A DNA stretch of 64,000 nt from Burkholderia ambifaria (GCF_001443045.1 NZ_LKPJ01000028.1:35578-99577), one strand, 5' to 3'. Shown: positions 9,025 to 18,188, numbered from the stretch's first letter. Translations and numbers: made by a program. Notes: generated from the sequence alone by a model not told the origin.

Positions 9025-9789
9025 ATGGCAGACATCGTGATCGTGGCGAGCGCATTCGGGATGGACCGCGTGCGCCAGGAGGGCCACCGTGCATTCGTCG
9101 CGACCGCTGCGGCATCCGGCGCGACCGGTTTCGAGGTGCGGCGCGAGCTGTTCGCATCGGACGACGAAGCGGCGCCCGGCGCGCTGGCCGAGCTCGGCAC
9201 GGCACTGGCCGCGCACGGGCTGTGGTCGGTCTATTCGACGCCGGCCACGTTGTACACGGAAACCGGCGCGCTCGACGCCGACGCGCTGCGCGACACGCTC
9301 GCGCAAGCCGATGCGCTCGGCGCGCGCTTCGTCAAGTTCCAGCTCGGCGGCTTCGCAGGCGATGCGCATGCGGCCGAGATCGTCGCGCTGTCGCGCGGCG
9401 CGCGTGCCCGCGTGGTGGTCGAGAACGGCCAACTGCCGGTGGGCGGCGCGCTCGCGCAGTTCCGCGGGTTGTTCGATGCGCTGAGCGAGGCGGGCATGCC
9501 GGATGCGCTCGGCATGACGTTCGACATCGGCAACTGGCAGTGGCCGGGCGAAGCGCCGCTCGCGTGTGCGCGCTCGCTCGCGCCGCACGTGGAATACATT
9601 CATTGCAAGGCCGTCGAGGGCGAGGGCGCGCGCCGTTTCGCGGTGGCGCCGGCGCCGGGCGATTCGCTCGTCACGGACGTGCTCGCGGCCCTGCCGCAAG
9701 CGGCGCCGCGCGGGATCGAGTTCCCGTTCGATGCGGCGGACCTGGCGGGCGATGCCGGCCGGCGCGTCGCGTGGCTCGCCGCCGCGTGA
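9025..9789 (+). CDS. kguE: KguE-like TIM-barrel sugar epimerase/isomerase family protein
   Basis: 254 residues with the AP endonuclease 2/xylose-isomerase-like TIM barrel. Motifs seen are ARVVVENGQLPVGG, where Glu is a likely metal ligand, LGMTFDIGNWQWPGE and VEYIHCKAVEG. It is the first gene of a 2-ketogluconate cluster in the order kguE-kguK-kguT-kguD-ptxS known from Pseudomonas. The exact reaction of KguE remains unsettled in the family. A LacI-type palindrome sits immediately upstream. The ATG at 9025 follows a purine-rich stretch (AAAAAGGG). Confidence 0.85.
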   Translation: MADIVIVASAFGMDRVRQEGHRAFVATAAASGATGFEVRRELFASDDEAAPGALAELGTALAAHGLWSVYSTPATLYTETGALDADALRDTLAQADALGARFVKFQLGGFAGDAHAAEIVALSRGARARVVVENGQLPVGGALAQFRGLFDALSEAGMPDALGMTFDIGNWQWPGEAPLACARSLAPHVEYIHCKAVEGEGARRFAVAPAPGDSLVTDVLAALPQAAPRGIEFPFDAADLAGDAGRRVAWLAAA

Positions 9790-9817
9790 CGCCGGAAGGA
9801 TACGGAGGAGTTCATTC

Positions 9818-10810
9818 ATGAAAGCAGCACTCGATGTCGTGACCTACGGCGAAGCGATGGCGATGTTCGTCGCCGCCGAGCCCGGCCATCTCGCGCACGC
9901 CGCGCAATTCACGAAGCGGATCGCGGGCGCGGACCTGAACGTCGCGATCGGCCTGTCGCGGCTCGGCTTCAAGGTCGGCTGGATGAGCCGGGTCGGCCGC
10001 GACTCGTTCGGCGGCTACGTGCTCGACACGCTCGCACGCGAAGGCATCGACGCGTCGTGCGTGACGGTCGATCCGCGTTATCCGACCGGCTTCCAGCTGA
10101 AGTCGCGCAACGCTGACGGCAGCGACCCGACCGTCGAATATTTCCGCAAGGGCTCGGCCGCGAGCCACCTGTCGTGCGACGACTACGTGGCCGACTACGT
10201 GCTCGGCGCGCGGCACCTGCACCTGACGGGCGTCGCGCCTGCGATCTCCGCGACGTCGTGCGAGCTCGCGTTCCAGCTGGCGCGCGAGATGCGCGCGGCG
10301 GGCAAGTCGATCTCGTTCGATCCGAACCTGCGCCCGACGCTGTGGCCGTCCGCCGACGTGATGGCGAAGACGCTGAACGCGCTCGCGGCGCTCGCCGACT
10401 GGGTGCTGCCGGGGCTTGCCGAAGGGCAGCAGCTCACCGGGCATGACACGCCGGCCGACATCGCGGGCTTCTATCTGGCACAAGGCGCGCGCGGCGTGGT
10501 GATCAAGCTGGGTGCCGAAGGCGCGTATTTCCGCACGGCCGACGGCCGCGAGGGCACGGTCGCGGGCGAGCACGTCGCGAACGTGGTCGACACGGTCGGG
10601 GCCGGCGACGGCTTCGCGGTCGGCGTGGTCAGCGCGCTGCTCGAAGGCCGGTCCGTCGAGCAGGCGGTCGTGCGCGGCAACCGCATCGGAGCGCTCGCGA
10701 TCCAGGTGATCGGCGATTCGGAAGGCCTGCCGACCCGTGTCGCACTCGATCGGCTCGAAAATGTCAGCAATCGCACCGATCGCTTGGAGGAAACCGTCAC
10801 CGCGCAATGA
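9818..10810 (+). CDS. kguK: 2-ketogluconate kinase (PfkB-family sugar kinase)
   Basis: 330-residue ribokinase/PfkB fold expected to phosphorylate 2-keto-D-gluconate to 2-keto-6-phosphogluconate. The N-terminal glycine-rich lid motif is GADLNVAIGLSRLG. The C-terminal signature DTVGAGDGFAVG at about residues 258-269 contains the catalytic Asp. The start at 9818 lies 7 bases after a GGAGGAG ribosome site. An upstream in-frame extension overlaps kguE and is a shadow. It is also close to 2-keto-3-deoxygluconate kinases (KdgK) in sequence type; the gene order favours KguK. Confidence 0.86.
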   Translation: MKAALDVVTYGEAMAMFVAAEPGHLAHAAQFTKRIAGADLNVAIGLSRLGFKVGWMSRVGRDSFGGYVLDTLAREGIDASCVTVDPRYPTGFQLKSRNADGSDPTVEYFRKGSAASHLSCDDYVADYVLGARHLHLTGVAPAISATSCELAFQLAREMRAAGKSISFDPNLRPTLWPSADVMAKTLNALAALADWVLPGLAEGQQLTGHDTPADIAGFYLAQGARGVVIKLGAEGAYFRTADGREGTVAGEHVANVVDTVGAGDGFAVGVVSALLEGRSVEQAVVRGNRIGALAIQVIGDSEGLPTRVALDRLENVSNRTDRLEETVTAQ

Positions 10811-10973
10811 GAGGCCGACCACGGCACAATCCGCGGACCCATTTCGTGCTTCACGCACGGTTTTGCATGAGGCCGGACGAGGCGGCGATATGCCGAGGCC
10901 GGTCGATTCCCGACAGGACGGGAGCGGAGTCAGGCGACGACCCGCCACTCCGATCTATCTAGGAGACACACAG

Positions 10974-12254
10974 ATGGCAGCCAATCTTGCAGCACGACGC
11001 TGGTGGACGATCATGCCGATCGTCTTCATCACCTACAGCCTCGCCTACCTCGACCGCGCAAATTACGGGTTCGCGGCAGCGGCCGGCATCAACCAGGACC
11101 TCGGGATCAGCAAGGGCCTGTCGTCGCTGATCGGTGCGCTGTTCTTCCTCGGCTATTTCTTCTTCCAGATTCCGGGCGCGATCTATGCGGAGCGCCGCAG
11201 CGTGAAGAAGCTGGTGTTCGCCAGCCTCGTGCTGTGGGGCGCCTGCGCGGCGCTCACGGGCGTGGTCACGAACATCCCGTCGCTAATGGCGATCCGCTTC
11301 GTGCTCGGTGTGGTCGAGGCAGCCGTGATGCCGGCGATGCTGATCTACATCAGCAACTGGTTCACGAAGAGCGAACGCTCGCGTGCGAACACGTTCCTGA
11401 TCCTCGGCAACCCGGTCACCGTGCTGTGGATGTCGATCGTGTCGGGCTACCTGGTCCACGAATTCGGCTGGCGCCACATGTTCGTCGCCGAAGGCGTGCC
11501 GGCCGTGATCTGGGCCGTGTGCTGGTGGTTCCTCGTGCAGGACAAGCCGGCCGATTCGCCGTGGCTCACCGCACAGGAAAAGCGCGATCTCGACGCCGCG
11601 CTCGCGGCCGAGCAGGCGGCGATCAAACCCGTGCGCAACTACGGCGAAGCATTTCGTTCGCCGGCCGTGATCAAGCTGTGCGCACAGTATTTCTGCTGGA
11701 GCATCGGCGTGTACGGCTTCGTGCTGTGGCTGCCGTCCATCGTCAAGAACGGCTCCGAGCTCGGGATGGTCGCGACCGGCTGGCTGTCGGCGCTGCCGTA
11801 CCTCGCGGCGACGATCGCGATGCTGGTCGCATCGTGGGCGTCCGACAAGGTCGGCTCGCGCCGCGGCTTCGTGTGGCCGTTCCTGCTGGTCGGCGCGGCC
11901 GCGTTCGCCGCATCCTATGCGCTCGGCTCGTCGCATTTCTGGATCTCCTATGCGCTGCTGGTGATCGCGGGCGCCGCGATGTACGCGCCGTACGGCCCGT
12001 TCTTCGCGATCGTCCCGGAACTGCTGCCGAGAAACGTCGCCGGTGGCGCGATGGCGCTGATCAACAGCATGGGCGCGCTCGGCTCGTTCGTTGGCTCGTA
12101 TTTCGTCGGCTACCTGAACGGGGCGACCGGGTCGCCCGTCGCGTCGTATGCGTTCATGAGCGTCGCGCTCGTCGCCGCGGTGATCCTCACGCTGTCCGTC
12201 AAACCCCAGGCGCGCGATGCGCACTCGCTCGCGACGCCGCTGCAAGGAAAATGA
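10974..12254 (+). CDS. kguT: 2-ketogluconate transporter, MFS anion:cation symporter family
   Basis: 426 residues with twelve predicted membrane spans. Typical ACS-family segments are SLAYLDRANYGFAAAAGINQDLGI near the N-terminus and GWRHMFVAEGVPAVIWA. The family moves hexonates, hexuronates and related acids with protons. Within a kgu-type operon the likely substrate is 2-ketogluconate. The start at 10974 is preceded by AGGAGA at 10961-10966. A 163-base spacer separates it from kguK, so it may have its own promoter, though no palindrome was found there. The stop overlaps kguD by four bases. Confidence 0.87.
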   Translation: MAANLAARRWWTIMPIVFITYSLAYLDRANYGFAAAAGINQDLGISKGLSSLIGALFFLGYFFFQIPGAIYAERRSVKKLVFASLVLWGACAALTGVVTNIPSLMAIRFVLGVVEAAVMPAMLIYISNWFTKSERSRANTFLILGNPVTVLWMSIVSGYLVHEFGWRHMFVAEGVPAVIWAVCWWFLVQDKPADSPWLTAQEKRDLDAALAAEQAAIKPVRNYGEAFRSPAVIKLCAQYFCWSIGVYGFVLWLPSIVKNGSELGMVATGWLSALPYLAATIAMLVASWASDKVGSRRGFVWPFLLVGAAAFAASYALGSSHFWISYALLVIAGAAMYAPYGPFFAIVPELLPRNVAGGAMALINSMGALGSFVGSYFVGYLNGATGSPVASYAFMSVALVAAVILTLSVKPQARDAHSLATPLQGK

Positions 12255-13225
12255 AAACGATGAAGCCTCGTATCGTCGCGTACAAGCCGCTGCCCGATGA
12301 CGTTCTCGCGTACCTGCGCGAGCATGCGGACGTCGTGCAGGCCGATGGCGCCGACGCGCTCGCCGATGCCCTCGGCGACGCGGAGGGCGCGATCGGCGCG
12401 AGCCTGAAGATCACGCCGCAGATGCTTGATCGTGCGCCGCGGCTGAAGGCCTGGTCGACGATCTCGGTCGGCTACGACAACTTCGACGTCCCGGATCTCA
12501 CGCGGCGCGGCATCGTGCTCGCGCATACGCCCGACGTGCTGACCGAATCGACCGCCGACACCGTGTTCTCGCTGATCCTCGCGTCCGCGCGGCGCGTGGT
12601 CGAACTGGCGGAGTGGGTGAAGGCCGGGCATTGGCATCGCAGTATCGGCCCCGATCTGTACGGCACCGACGTGCAGGGCAAGACGCTCGGCATCGTCGGG
12701 CTCGGACGGATCGGCGGCGCGGTCGCGCGCCGCGCGGCGCTCGGTTTCCGGATGCAGGTGCTGTACACGAACCGTTCCGCGCATGCCGAAGCCGAGACGC
12801 AATACGGCGCGCGCCGCGTGACGCTCGACGAGCTGCTCGCGCAGTCGGATTTCGTGTGCCTGCAGGTGCCGTTGTCGCCGGAAACGCATCACCTGATCGG
12901 CGCGGCCGAATTCGCGAAGATGAAGCGCGGCGCGATCCTGATCAACGCATCGCGCGGGCCGGTGGTCGACGAGGCCGCGCTGATCGACGCGCTGCGTGCG
13001 GGCACGATCCGCGGTGCGGGGCTCGACGTGTTCGAGAAGGAGCCGTTGCCGGCGGATTCGCCGCTGCTGCGGATGAACAATGTCGTCGCGCTGCCGCATA
13101 TCGGCTCGGCGACGCACGAGACGCGCCATGCGATGGCGCGCTGCGCCGCGGAAAACCTGGTCGGCGCGCTGGCCGGCACGCTGCGCACGAACCTCGTCAA
13201 TCCCGACGCACTCGCGCGCGCCTGA
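12251..13225 (+). CDS. kguD: 2-keto-6-phosphogluconate/2-ketogluconate reductase (D-2-hydroxyacid dehydrogenase)
   Basis: 324 residues. The NAD(P) Rossmann motif is GLGRIGGAVARRAA near residues 150-165. Family signatures are SVGYDNFD, INASRGPVVDEAAL (catalytic Arg), VFEKEPL (Glu) and LPHIGSATHETR (catalytic His). In the kgu pathway it reduces 2-keto-6-phosphogluconate to 6-phosphogluconate; relatives act on 2-ketogluconate or glyoxylate. The ATG at 12251 forms an ATGA overlap with kguT. The second ATG at 12260 (321 aa) is equally plausible because AAGGA at 12244-12248 sits awkwardly for both. Confidence 0.88.
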   Translation: MKTMKPRIVAYKPLPDDVLAYLREHADVVQADGADALADALGDAEGAIGASLKITPQMLDRAPRLKAWSTISVGYDNFDVPDLTRRGIVLAHTPDVLTESTADTVFSLILASARRVVELAEWVKAGHWHRSIGPDLYGTDVQGKTLGIVGLGRIGGAVARRAALGFRMQVLYTNRSAHAEAETQYGARRVTLDELLAQSDFVCLQVPLSPETHHLIGAAEFAKMKRGAILINASRGPVVDEAALIDALRAGTIRGAGLDVFEKEPLPADSPLLRMNNVVALPHIGSATHETRHAMARCAAENLVGALAGTLRTNLVNPDALARA

Positions 13226-13500
13226 GCGGCAGTGGCGGCCGGCCGACGGGGCCGCCGGCACCGTTAGAGACGATGGTCTTGGTGCGGGAGGGCAGGCTGC
13301 GTTATGATCGCCGGCTCGTCGCATCGACGACCCGGCCACGCGGCCGGCGGCGTCCGGCGACGGGCAATCCGTGCCAGGTCCGGTGCGGCCGATCGCCGTT
13401 CGTTGCCGGTGACCGGGGCGGGCGCGAACGCGCCGGCTTCGGTCGACCGCGAAGCATCGGATCGGCGGCGTCCGCCCGGTGGCTTTGGTATCCAACAACA

Positions 13501-14595
13501 ATGGTCCGTCCGCATACGAAGCGGCGCGGATCGTACGTCGCGAGGCACGACTTGAGCGATTCGCAACCTTCCACGCAGCGTCCGGCGACGATCAGCGACG
13601 TCGCGCGCGAAGCCGGCACGGGCAAGACCAGCGTTTCGCGCTATCTGAACGGCGAGACGCACGTGCTGTCCGCCGATCTGCGCCAGCGGATCGAGGCGGC
13701 GATCGCGCGCCTCAATTACCGGCCGAACCAGATGGCGCGCGGGCTGAAGCGCGGCCGCAACCGGCTGCTCGGCATGCTCGCGGCCGATCTGACCAATCCG
13801 TATACCGTCGAAGTGCTGCAGGGCGTCGAGGCCGCGTGCCACGCGCTCGGCTACATGCCGCTCATCTGTCACGCGGCGAATGAAGTCGAGATGGAGCGGC
13901 GTTTCCTGCAGTTGCTCACGACCTACCGGGTCGAAGGGCTGATCGTCAATGCGCTCGGTGCCGAGGAGGACGTGCTGCGCCCCCTGCGTGGCGGCGGCAT
14001 CCCGGCCGTGCTCGTCGACCGGACGGTCGAGGGCTTCGAGGCCGACCTGATCGGGCTCGACAACACCGATGCGATCGAGACGGCGCTTGCGCACCTGATC
14101 GCGCGCGGCTTCGACGCGATTCATTTCGTCGTGCAGCCGTTCGAGCACGTCAGCTCGCGGCGCCTGCGCGAGGCTGCGTTCCGCGCCGCGCTCGGCGCGC
14201 GCGGGCTGCCGGTGCCGTCGACGGTCGTGCTCGACCTGAACGAGCCGGCCGTGGCCGCCGCGGCGCTCGCGGATCTCGACGCACGCATCGACGATGCGAC
14301 GCGGCGCGGCGTACGTGCGGCGCTGTTCGCCGCGAACGCGCCGGTCGCGCTCGCGATCGCGCGCCACCTGCGTGCGCGTTTCGGCGCCGCGTGGCAGGAA
14401 AAGGCCGCGCTGCTGTCCATCGACGATCCGGAGTGGGCCGAGCTGATCGGCATCACGGCGATCCGCCAGCCGACCTACGAGATCGGCTACAAGGCCGTCG
14501 AATTCGTGCACGAGCGGATCGACGGCGCGGCCGGCGACGTGCGCGTCGCGATGCTGCCGGGCGAGCTGATTGCGCGCGCGTCGACCGCAAGCTGA
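13501..14595 (+). CDS. ptxS: LacI-family regulator, PtxS-like repressor of the kgu operon
   Basis: 364 residues from the ATG at 13501. A TTG at 13552 (347 aa) with AGG 7 bases before it is a serious alternative, since the domain begins only at ATISDVAREAGTGKTSVSRYL. The HTH and hinge (NYRPNQMARGLKRGRNRLLGML) are intact, followed by a periplasmic-binding-type ligand domain. It is the last gene of the kgu cluster in the same order as Pseudomonas ptxS. The 18-bp palindrome before kguE is the likely target and 2-ketogluconate the likely inducer, by analogy. No similar palindrome was found just upstream of this gene. Confidence 0.84.
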   Translation: MVRPHTKRRGSYVARHDLSDSQPSTQRPATISDVAREAGTGKTSVSRYLNGETHVLSADLRQRIEAAIARLNYRPNQMARGLKRGRNRLLGMLAADLTNPYTVEVLQGVEAACHALGYMPLICHAANEVEMERRFLQLLTTYRVEGLIVNALGAEEDVLRPLRGGGIPAVLVDRTVEGFEADLIGLDNTDAIETALAHLIARGFDAIHFVVQPFEHVSSRRLREAAFRAALGARGLPVPSTVVLDLNEPAVAAAALADLDARIDDATRRGVRAALFAANAPVALAIARHLRARFGAAWQEKAALLSIDDPEWAELIGITAIRQPTYEIGYKAVEFVHERIDGAAGDVRVAMLPGELIARASTAS

Positions 14596-14649
14596 GTATC
14601 ATTCGGGGCACGCAGCGCGTCAGGTGCGCTGCCCCGAACAAGGAAATAC

Positions 14650-15438
14650 ATGACTGTCGCCCCCGTCACGCTGGCGGTGTTGATTGCCGCCACGCTGATC
14701 ATCGCGCTACTGCCGTTCGTTCTCTTCCGCACCCTGCGCAAGCCGCTTGCGCTCGACCGCCGCGACACGATCGTCGGCGTCGCCGTCTTCACGCTGTTCG
14801 CGATGATCGTCGAACGCGCGTTCCATGGCCTCGTGCTGAGCCAGACGCCTGCCGGCGGCTGGCTCACGCAGCCGCTCGCATTCGTCGCGTACAGCGCGCT
14901 CGCGACTGCCGTGTTCGAGGAAGTCGGCCGCTATCTCGGGATGCGGTTCCTGAATCGCCGCTACGGCGCATCGACCGGCGACGGGCGCGGCATCGGCTAC
15001 GGGATCGGCCATGCCGGCGCCGAAGCGTGGTTCGTCGGCGTGCTCGTGTGGGGCCAGTGGTCGTATCTCGCGTGGCTCGCGAGCCGCGGACAGCTCGAGA
15101 CGCAGCTCGCGGACCTGCCGGGCGATACCGTCGTGCGGCTGCACGTGATGCTGGCGACGCTGTCGGCACAGTCGATCCTGCTGTTGCTGCTCGAGCGCTG
15201 CTCGGCGTTCGTGGTGCAGCTCGCGCTGTCGGTGCTGGTCTGGCGCGGCGTGCGTGCCGGCCGCGCGGGTGTGCTGCCGCTTGCGATCGCGCTGCATGCG
15301 CTGGCTGTCGCGCCGGCACTGCTGTACCAGGTGCGCGTGCTGCCGGCCGGATCGCTCGAGGCCGTGTATTTCGTGCTGGCCGCGGTTCTGGTCGCCGTGC
15401 TGGCGAAGACGTGCCGGTCGCCGCGTGCGGCGGCCTGA
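14650..15438 (+). CDS. YhfC-family putative intramembrane glutamic protease
   Basis: 262-residue polytopic membrane protein. The conserved acidic motif ATAVFEEVGRYLG lies around residue 90 and GYGIGHAGAEAW around 117-128. These are the two glutamate/histidine motifs of the YhfC family, related to PrsW/CPBP-type membrane proteases. Target protein and physiological role are unknown. It begins 54 bases after ptxS and is followed within 12 bases by a small cytoplasmic protein gene, suggesting a two-gene unit. The ATG at 14650 follows AAGGAAATAC. Confidence 0.75.
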   Translation: MTVAPVTLAVLIAATLIIALLPFVLFRTLRKPLALDRRDTIVGVAVFTLFAMIVERAFHGLVLSQTPAGGWLTQPLAFVAYSALATAVFEEVGRYLGMRFLNRRYGASTGDGRGIGYGIGHAGAEAWFVGVLVWGQWSYLAWLASRGQLETQLADLPGDTVVRLHVMLATLSAQSILLLLLERCSAFVVQLALSVLVWRGVRAGRAGVLPLAIALHALAVAPALLYQVRVLPAGSLEAVYFVLAAVLVAVLAKTCRSPRAAA

Positions 15439-15450
15439 CGGGAGGACGGA

Positions 15451-15813
15451 ATGGACGACTATCTGATCGAATGCCGGAGCGCCGAATTCGACGCGCTCGC
15501 GCGCGTGATCTGCGATCTCTTTCCGGAGCAGACGCGCTTTGCCGAAAGCAGCGACGAGCGCGGGCGGTTCCTGTCGGTGCAGTGGCTCGCGATGCGTTTC
15601 GGCTCGACGCCGAAGCGGATGACGCTCGACATCCGCATCGTGCCGGCCGCGCTGGCGCGCTATCTGGCGCTCAGGCCGATGCAGCGCGCGCGCAGCCACG
15701 CGGTGCTGCATGCGTACACGGAAGCGATGCTGGGCTCGCTCGAGGAGCGGCACGCGGCCGGCGAGGCCGTCGAGCGTGACGCGGAACTCGAACTCGACGA
15801 AGACTTCGCGTGA
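15451..15813 (+). CDS. Small acidic hypothetical protein, DUF3022-like
   Basis: 120 residues with no signal peptide or membrane span. The C-terminus is strongly acidic (ERDAELELDEDFA). The central segment PKRMTLDIRIVPAALARYLAL looks like a compact alpha/beta fold. It resembles the DUF3022 proteins common in Burkholderia, from memory and not verified by search. It starts 12 bases after the YhfC-like gene behind a GGGAGG ribosome site, so both are probably co-translated. No function can be assigned. Confidence 0.7.
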   Translation: MDDYLIECRSAEFDALARVICDLFPEQTRFAESSDERGRFLSVQWLAMRFGSTPKRMTLDIRIVPAALARYLALRPMQRARSHAVLHAYTEAMLGSLEERHAAGEAVERDAELELDEDFA

Positions 15814-15864
15814 ACGCGAGCGAGCACGTCGGCGCGGTGCCGGTGTAGTGTCGCTGCGGGTGCG

Positions 15865-16296
15865 TTACGCGTCGCGGTAGACCTGCGCGAAACGCTGCGC
15901 CTGCACGACGCCGTAGTCGCCGGGCGCATACTGCATCACCCAGTCGCCGGCGACGCCGCGCAGCGTGTCGCCGTTTTCCGAGCGGGTGATCGTGAACGGC
16001 TCGTCCATGCGGCGGGCGAGCACGACGGCCGGCCGGTTCCGGTACGCGCCCGGCGTGCCGTGCGCGAGCGTCGGATCGGCGGGCAGGTACTTCGCGTCGA
16101 AACGTGCGCGCGACACGACCCAGCGGTCGCCGGTCGAGCCGGTGATCAGCGCGTCGCCCGCGACATAGCGGTTCGGGCCTTCGAGGCTCATCAGTTCGCC
16201 GTCGGCATCGGCGAATGCGACCGTGACGGTTTCGTCCTTGACGACGCGACGGGCCTGCGGGTCGGTACGCAGATCGATGTGCTTGAGTTCGAGCAT
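15865..16296 (-). CDS. PGDYG-family hypothetical protein
   Basis: 143 residues from the ATG at 16296. The C-terminal half contains the family's eponymous motif in WVMQYAPGDYGVVQAQRF. No signal peptide or membrane span is seen. The protein appears to consist of two beta-rich repeats (VAGDALITGSTGDRWVVSRARF and VAGDWVMQYAPGDYG), each with a VAGDxxIxx-like strand. The family is uncharacterised. It is transcribed in the same direction as the Spy-like gene upstream, with a 128-base gap. Confidence 0.72.
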   Translation of the reverse strand: MLELKHIDLRTDPQARRVVKDETVTVAFADADGELMSLEGPNRYVAGDALITGSTGDRWVVSRARFDAKYLPADPTLAHGTPGAYRNRPAVVLARRMDEPFTITRSENGDTLRGVAGDWVMQYAPGDYGVVQAQRFAQVYRDA

Positions 16297-16424
16297 GGCG
16301 GGGAAGTGCGGGAAAAGCCGGGAGCTTATCCCGAATTCGGCGCGCCGTGTGACGCGCCGAATTCCCGCGGGATGCGCGACGCCGTTCGGCCCTCGCGGGC
16401 AGCGCGGCGCCGGCGAGGCGGAGG

Positions 16425-16967
16425 TCAGGGTTGGGCGGGCGCGCTTGCGGCCGGCGCGGCTGCTGCCTTGCCGTCCTTGCTCTTCTTGCCCTTGCCGCGG
16501 TGTTCGCCGCCGTGGTGCAGCCAGCTGCGGAACGTCGTGTCGGCGAGCGCCTTCTGGTCGGCCGGGAAGCGTTCGTAGAGCGGCGCGAATGCGTCGGCGA
16601 GCTTCTTCGCGCCGTCCGCGTTCGCCTGGGCGAGTTCCGCGTACTGCTTCATGTCGTCGACCGCGGACACGTTGTGGCTTTCCATCCGTGCGCGATAGAG
16701 GTGGCCCATCGTTTCGCCGTTCTCGCGCATCGTGTCGGCGAACGTCTTCCATTGCGGCTCCTGCGCCGACGTGATCTTCAACTGATCGTGCAGGTACTTG
16801 ATGCGCTGCTCGATGCGCGCCTCATGGCGTGCCGCGCGTTGTTCGGCGCTCGGCGCCGACGCGGCCGTTGCCGTCGCCGGAGCAGGTGTCTGCGGTTGCG
16901 GCGGCGTTTGCGCGAATGCGCTGGCTGCAATGGCGAGCATGGCGAGGGTGAGCGAGATTTTCTTCAT
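16425..16967 (-). CDS. Periplasmic LTXXQ/Spy-CpxP-like protein
   Basis: 180 residues. A clear signal peptide (MKKISLTLAMLAIAASAFAQ, cleavage after AFA) is followed by a Pro/Ala-rich linker and a helical core with two degenerate LTXXQ-type motifs: LKITSAQEPQWKTF near residue 66 and FPADQKALADTTFRSWL near 135. The tail is rich in Lys, Gly and Ala. Relatives include the chaperone Spy and the stress regulator CpxP, which act in the periplasm. No Cpx-type two-component genes are nearby. The specific role is unknown. Confidence 0.8.
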   Translation of the reverse strand: MKKISLTLAMLAIAASAFAQTPPQPQTPAPATATAASAPSAEQRAARHEARIEQRIKYLHDQLKITSAQEPQWKTFADTMRENGETMGHLYRARMESHNVSAVDDMKQYAELAQANADGAKKLADAFAPLYERFPADQKALADTTFRSWLHHGGEHRGKGKKSKDGKAAAAPAASAPAQP

Positions 16968-17306
16968 GGTTGGCTCTCCGGGGTGGTGTCGTGCGAGCGG
17001 GCGCGGCGGCCAGTGCCGCGAGCGCGCATCTCGCGTCGCCTGTTATTAGTAGCACGTTGCGTGTCGCGCAGCAGCGAAAGCGACACTTGCTTACATCCGA
17101 TACGAATCGAAATTGAAAGGGACATAGCGGGCGGGCGACGGTCGACGGCGTCCGGTCGGCACGCCGGACGGCGACTGCGAGCGAGGAGGGTGGTGCACAT
17201 GCGCGAGCCCATGACGGCGTGCGATGCCGTTTGGGCGCACCGGCGTTCGGCGCTATCATCGCGTCACGTTCCATTTCGCCGGCGCGCTGCACGCCGGCCC
17301 AGTCTC

Positions 17307-17771
17307 ATGCGTCCACCTCGCCTCGACCAACTCGACGACCTCGACCGGCAACTCGTCGCGCTGCTGCAAGCGGATGCGCGCGCAAGCGTCGCCGATCTCG
17401 CGCGACAGCTCGACGTCGCGCGCACGACGGTCGTCGCGCGCATCGCGCGGCTCGAGCGCACGAACGTGATTGCCGGGTACAGCGTGCGGCTCGGCCAGGA
17501 CGTGCTCGACGCGAGCATTTATGCGTACGTCGGCATCATCCTCACGCCGAAGTTCGGCAAGGACGTGCTGCGCAAGCTCGACCGGATGCCCGAAGTGCAG
17601 CTGCTGTGCGCGGTGAGCGGCGAATACGACTATGTCGCGTGGCTGCGTGCCGATTCGCCGGAGCGCCTGAACGACCTGCTCGACCAGATCGGCACGCTCG
17701 AAGGCGTCGAGCGCACGACGACGTCGATCATCCTGTCGCGCAAGATCGATCGCGGCACGATTGGCGGATGA
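17307..17771 (+). CDS. Lrp/AsnC-family transcriptional regulator
   Basis: 154 residues. An N-terminal HTH (LVALLQADARASVADLARQL and the following TTVVARIARLE) leads into an AsnC ligand domain (LCAVSGEYDYVAWLRADS). Start chosen at the ATG 17307, which directly precedes DQLDDLDRQLVALL, the usual start of the fold. It lies upstream of and co-directional with the saccharopine-dehydrogenase-like gene, 417 bases away. Regulation of that amino-acid enzyme is plausible but inferred from proximity. Confidence 0.85.
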   Translation: MRPPRLDQLDDLDRQLVALLQADARASVADLARQLDVARTTVVARIARLERTNVIAGYSVRLGQDVLDASIYAYVGIILTPKFGKDVLRKLDRMPEVQLLCAVSGEYDYVAWLRADSPERLNDLLDQIGTLEGVERTTTSIILSRKIDRGTIGG

Positions 17772-18102
17772 CGCGCCGCATGCGGCGTCCCGAGTGACGC
17801 CGTGACGCGATTCGTCGCGCAGGTTGTTCCTCCTTTTTTCCTTCCGTTGATGCCCGCCGTTTGCGTTCGCCCGCACGGCGGGGCATGACCTTCGCGCATC
17901 TTCACGCGATCACCGTTGCGTCGAATGCCGGCCCGCGCGCGCCACGATTCCGCTTTGCTCGTTCATTCCTGCTTGTCCACACGCGTCCGCAGCGGCCCGT
18001 TTGCGGTGCGTCATATACGCGATTTTCAGACGATTTGGTCGTTGTGACGAAATGCATCGTCATTCCGTCGAATTTATCGGTCGTTTCGCATCATTCTTCG
18101 TC
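17772..18102. other. Intergenic region before the saccharopine-dehydrogenase-like gene
   Basis: No coding sequence could be supported. The composition is less GC-rich than the neighbours from about 18000 on. T-rich blocks lie at 17833-17845 (TTTTTTCC) and 18025-18080. A sigma-70-like promoter (annotated separately) lies at its downstream edge. Possible AsnC-type sites could not be identified by eye. Confidence 0.5.
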
Positions 18103-18131
18103 TTGGAACTGATTTTGCGCGTCCCTAAACT
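18103..18131 (+). promoter_or_regulatory. Sigma-70-type promoter of the saccharopine-dehydrogenase-like gene
   Basis: A TTGGAA -35 hexamer at 18103-18108 and a TAAACT -10 hexamer at 18126-18131 are separated by exactly 17 bases. The pair sits about 57 bases before the ATG at 18189, which has an AGGAGA ribosome site at 18176-18181. The prediction rests on consensus and spacing. Confidence 0.5.
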
Positions 18132-18188
18132 GTGTTCATGGCTCGACGCCGTACACCAACACCAAACCCATCATCAGGAGATAAGCGC

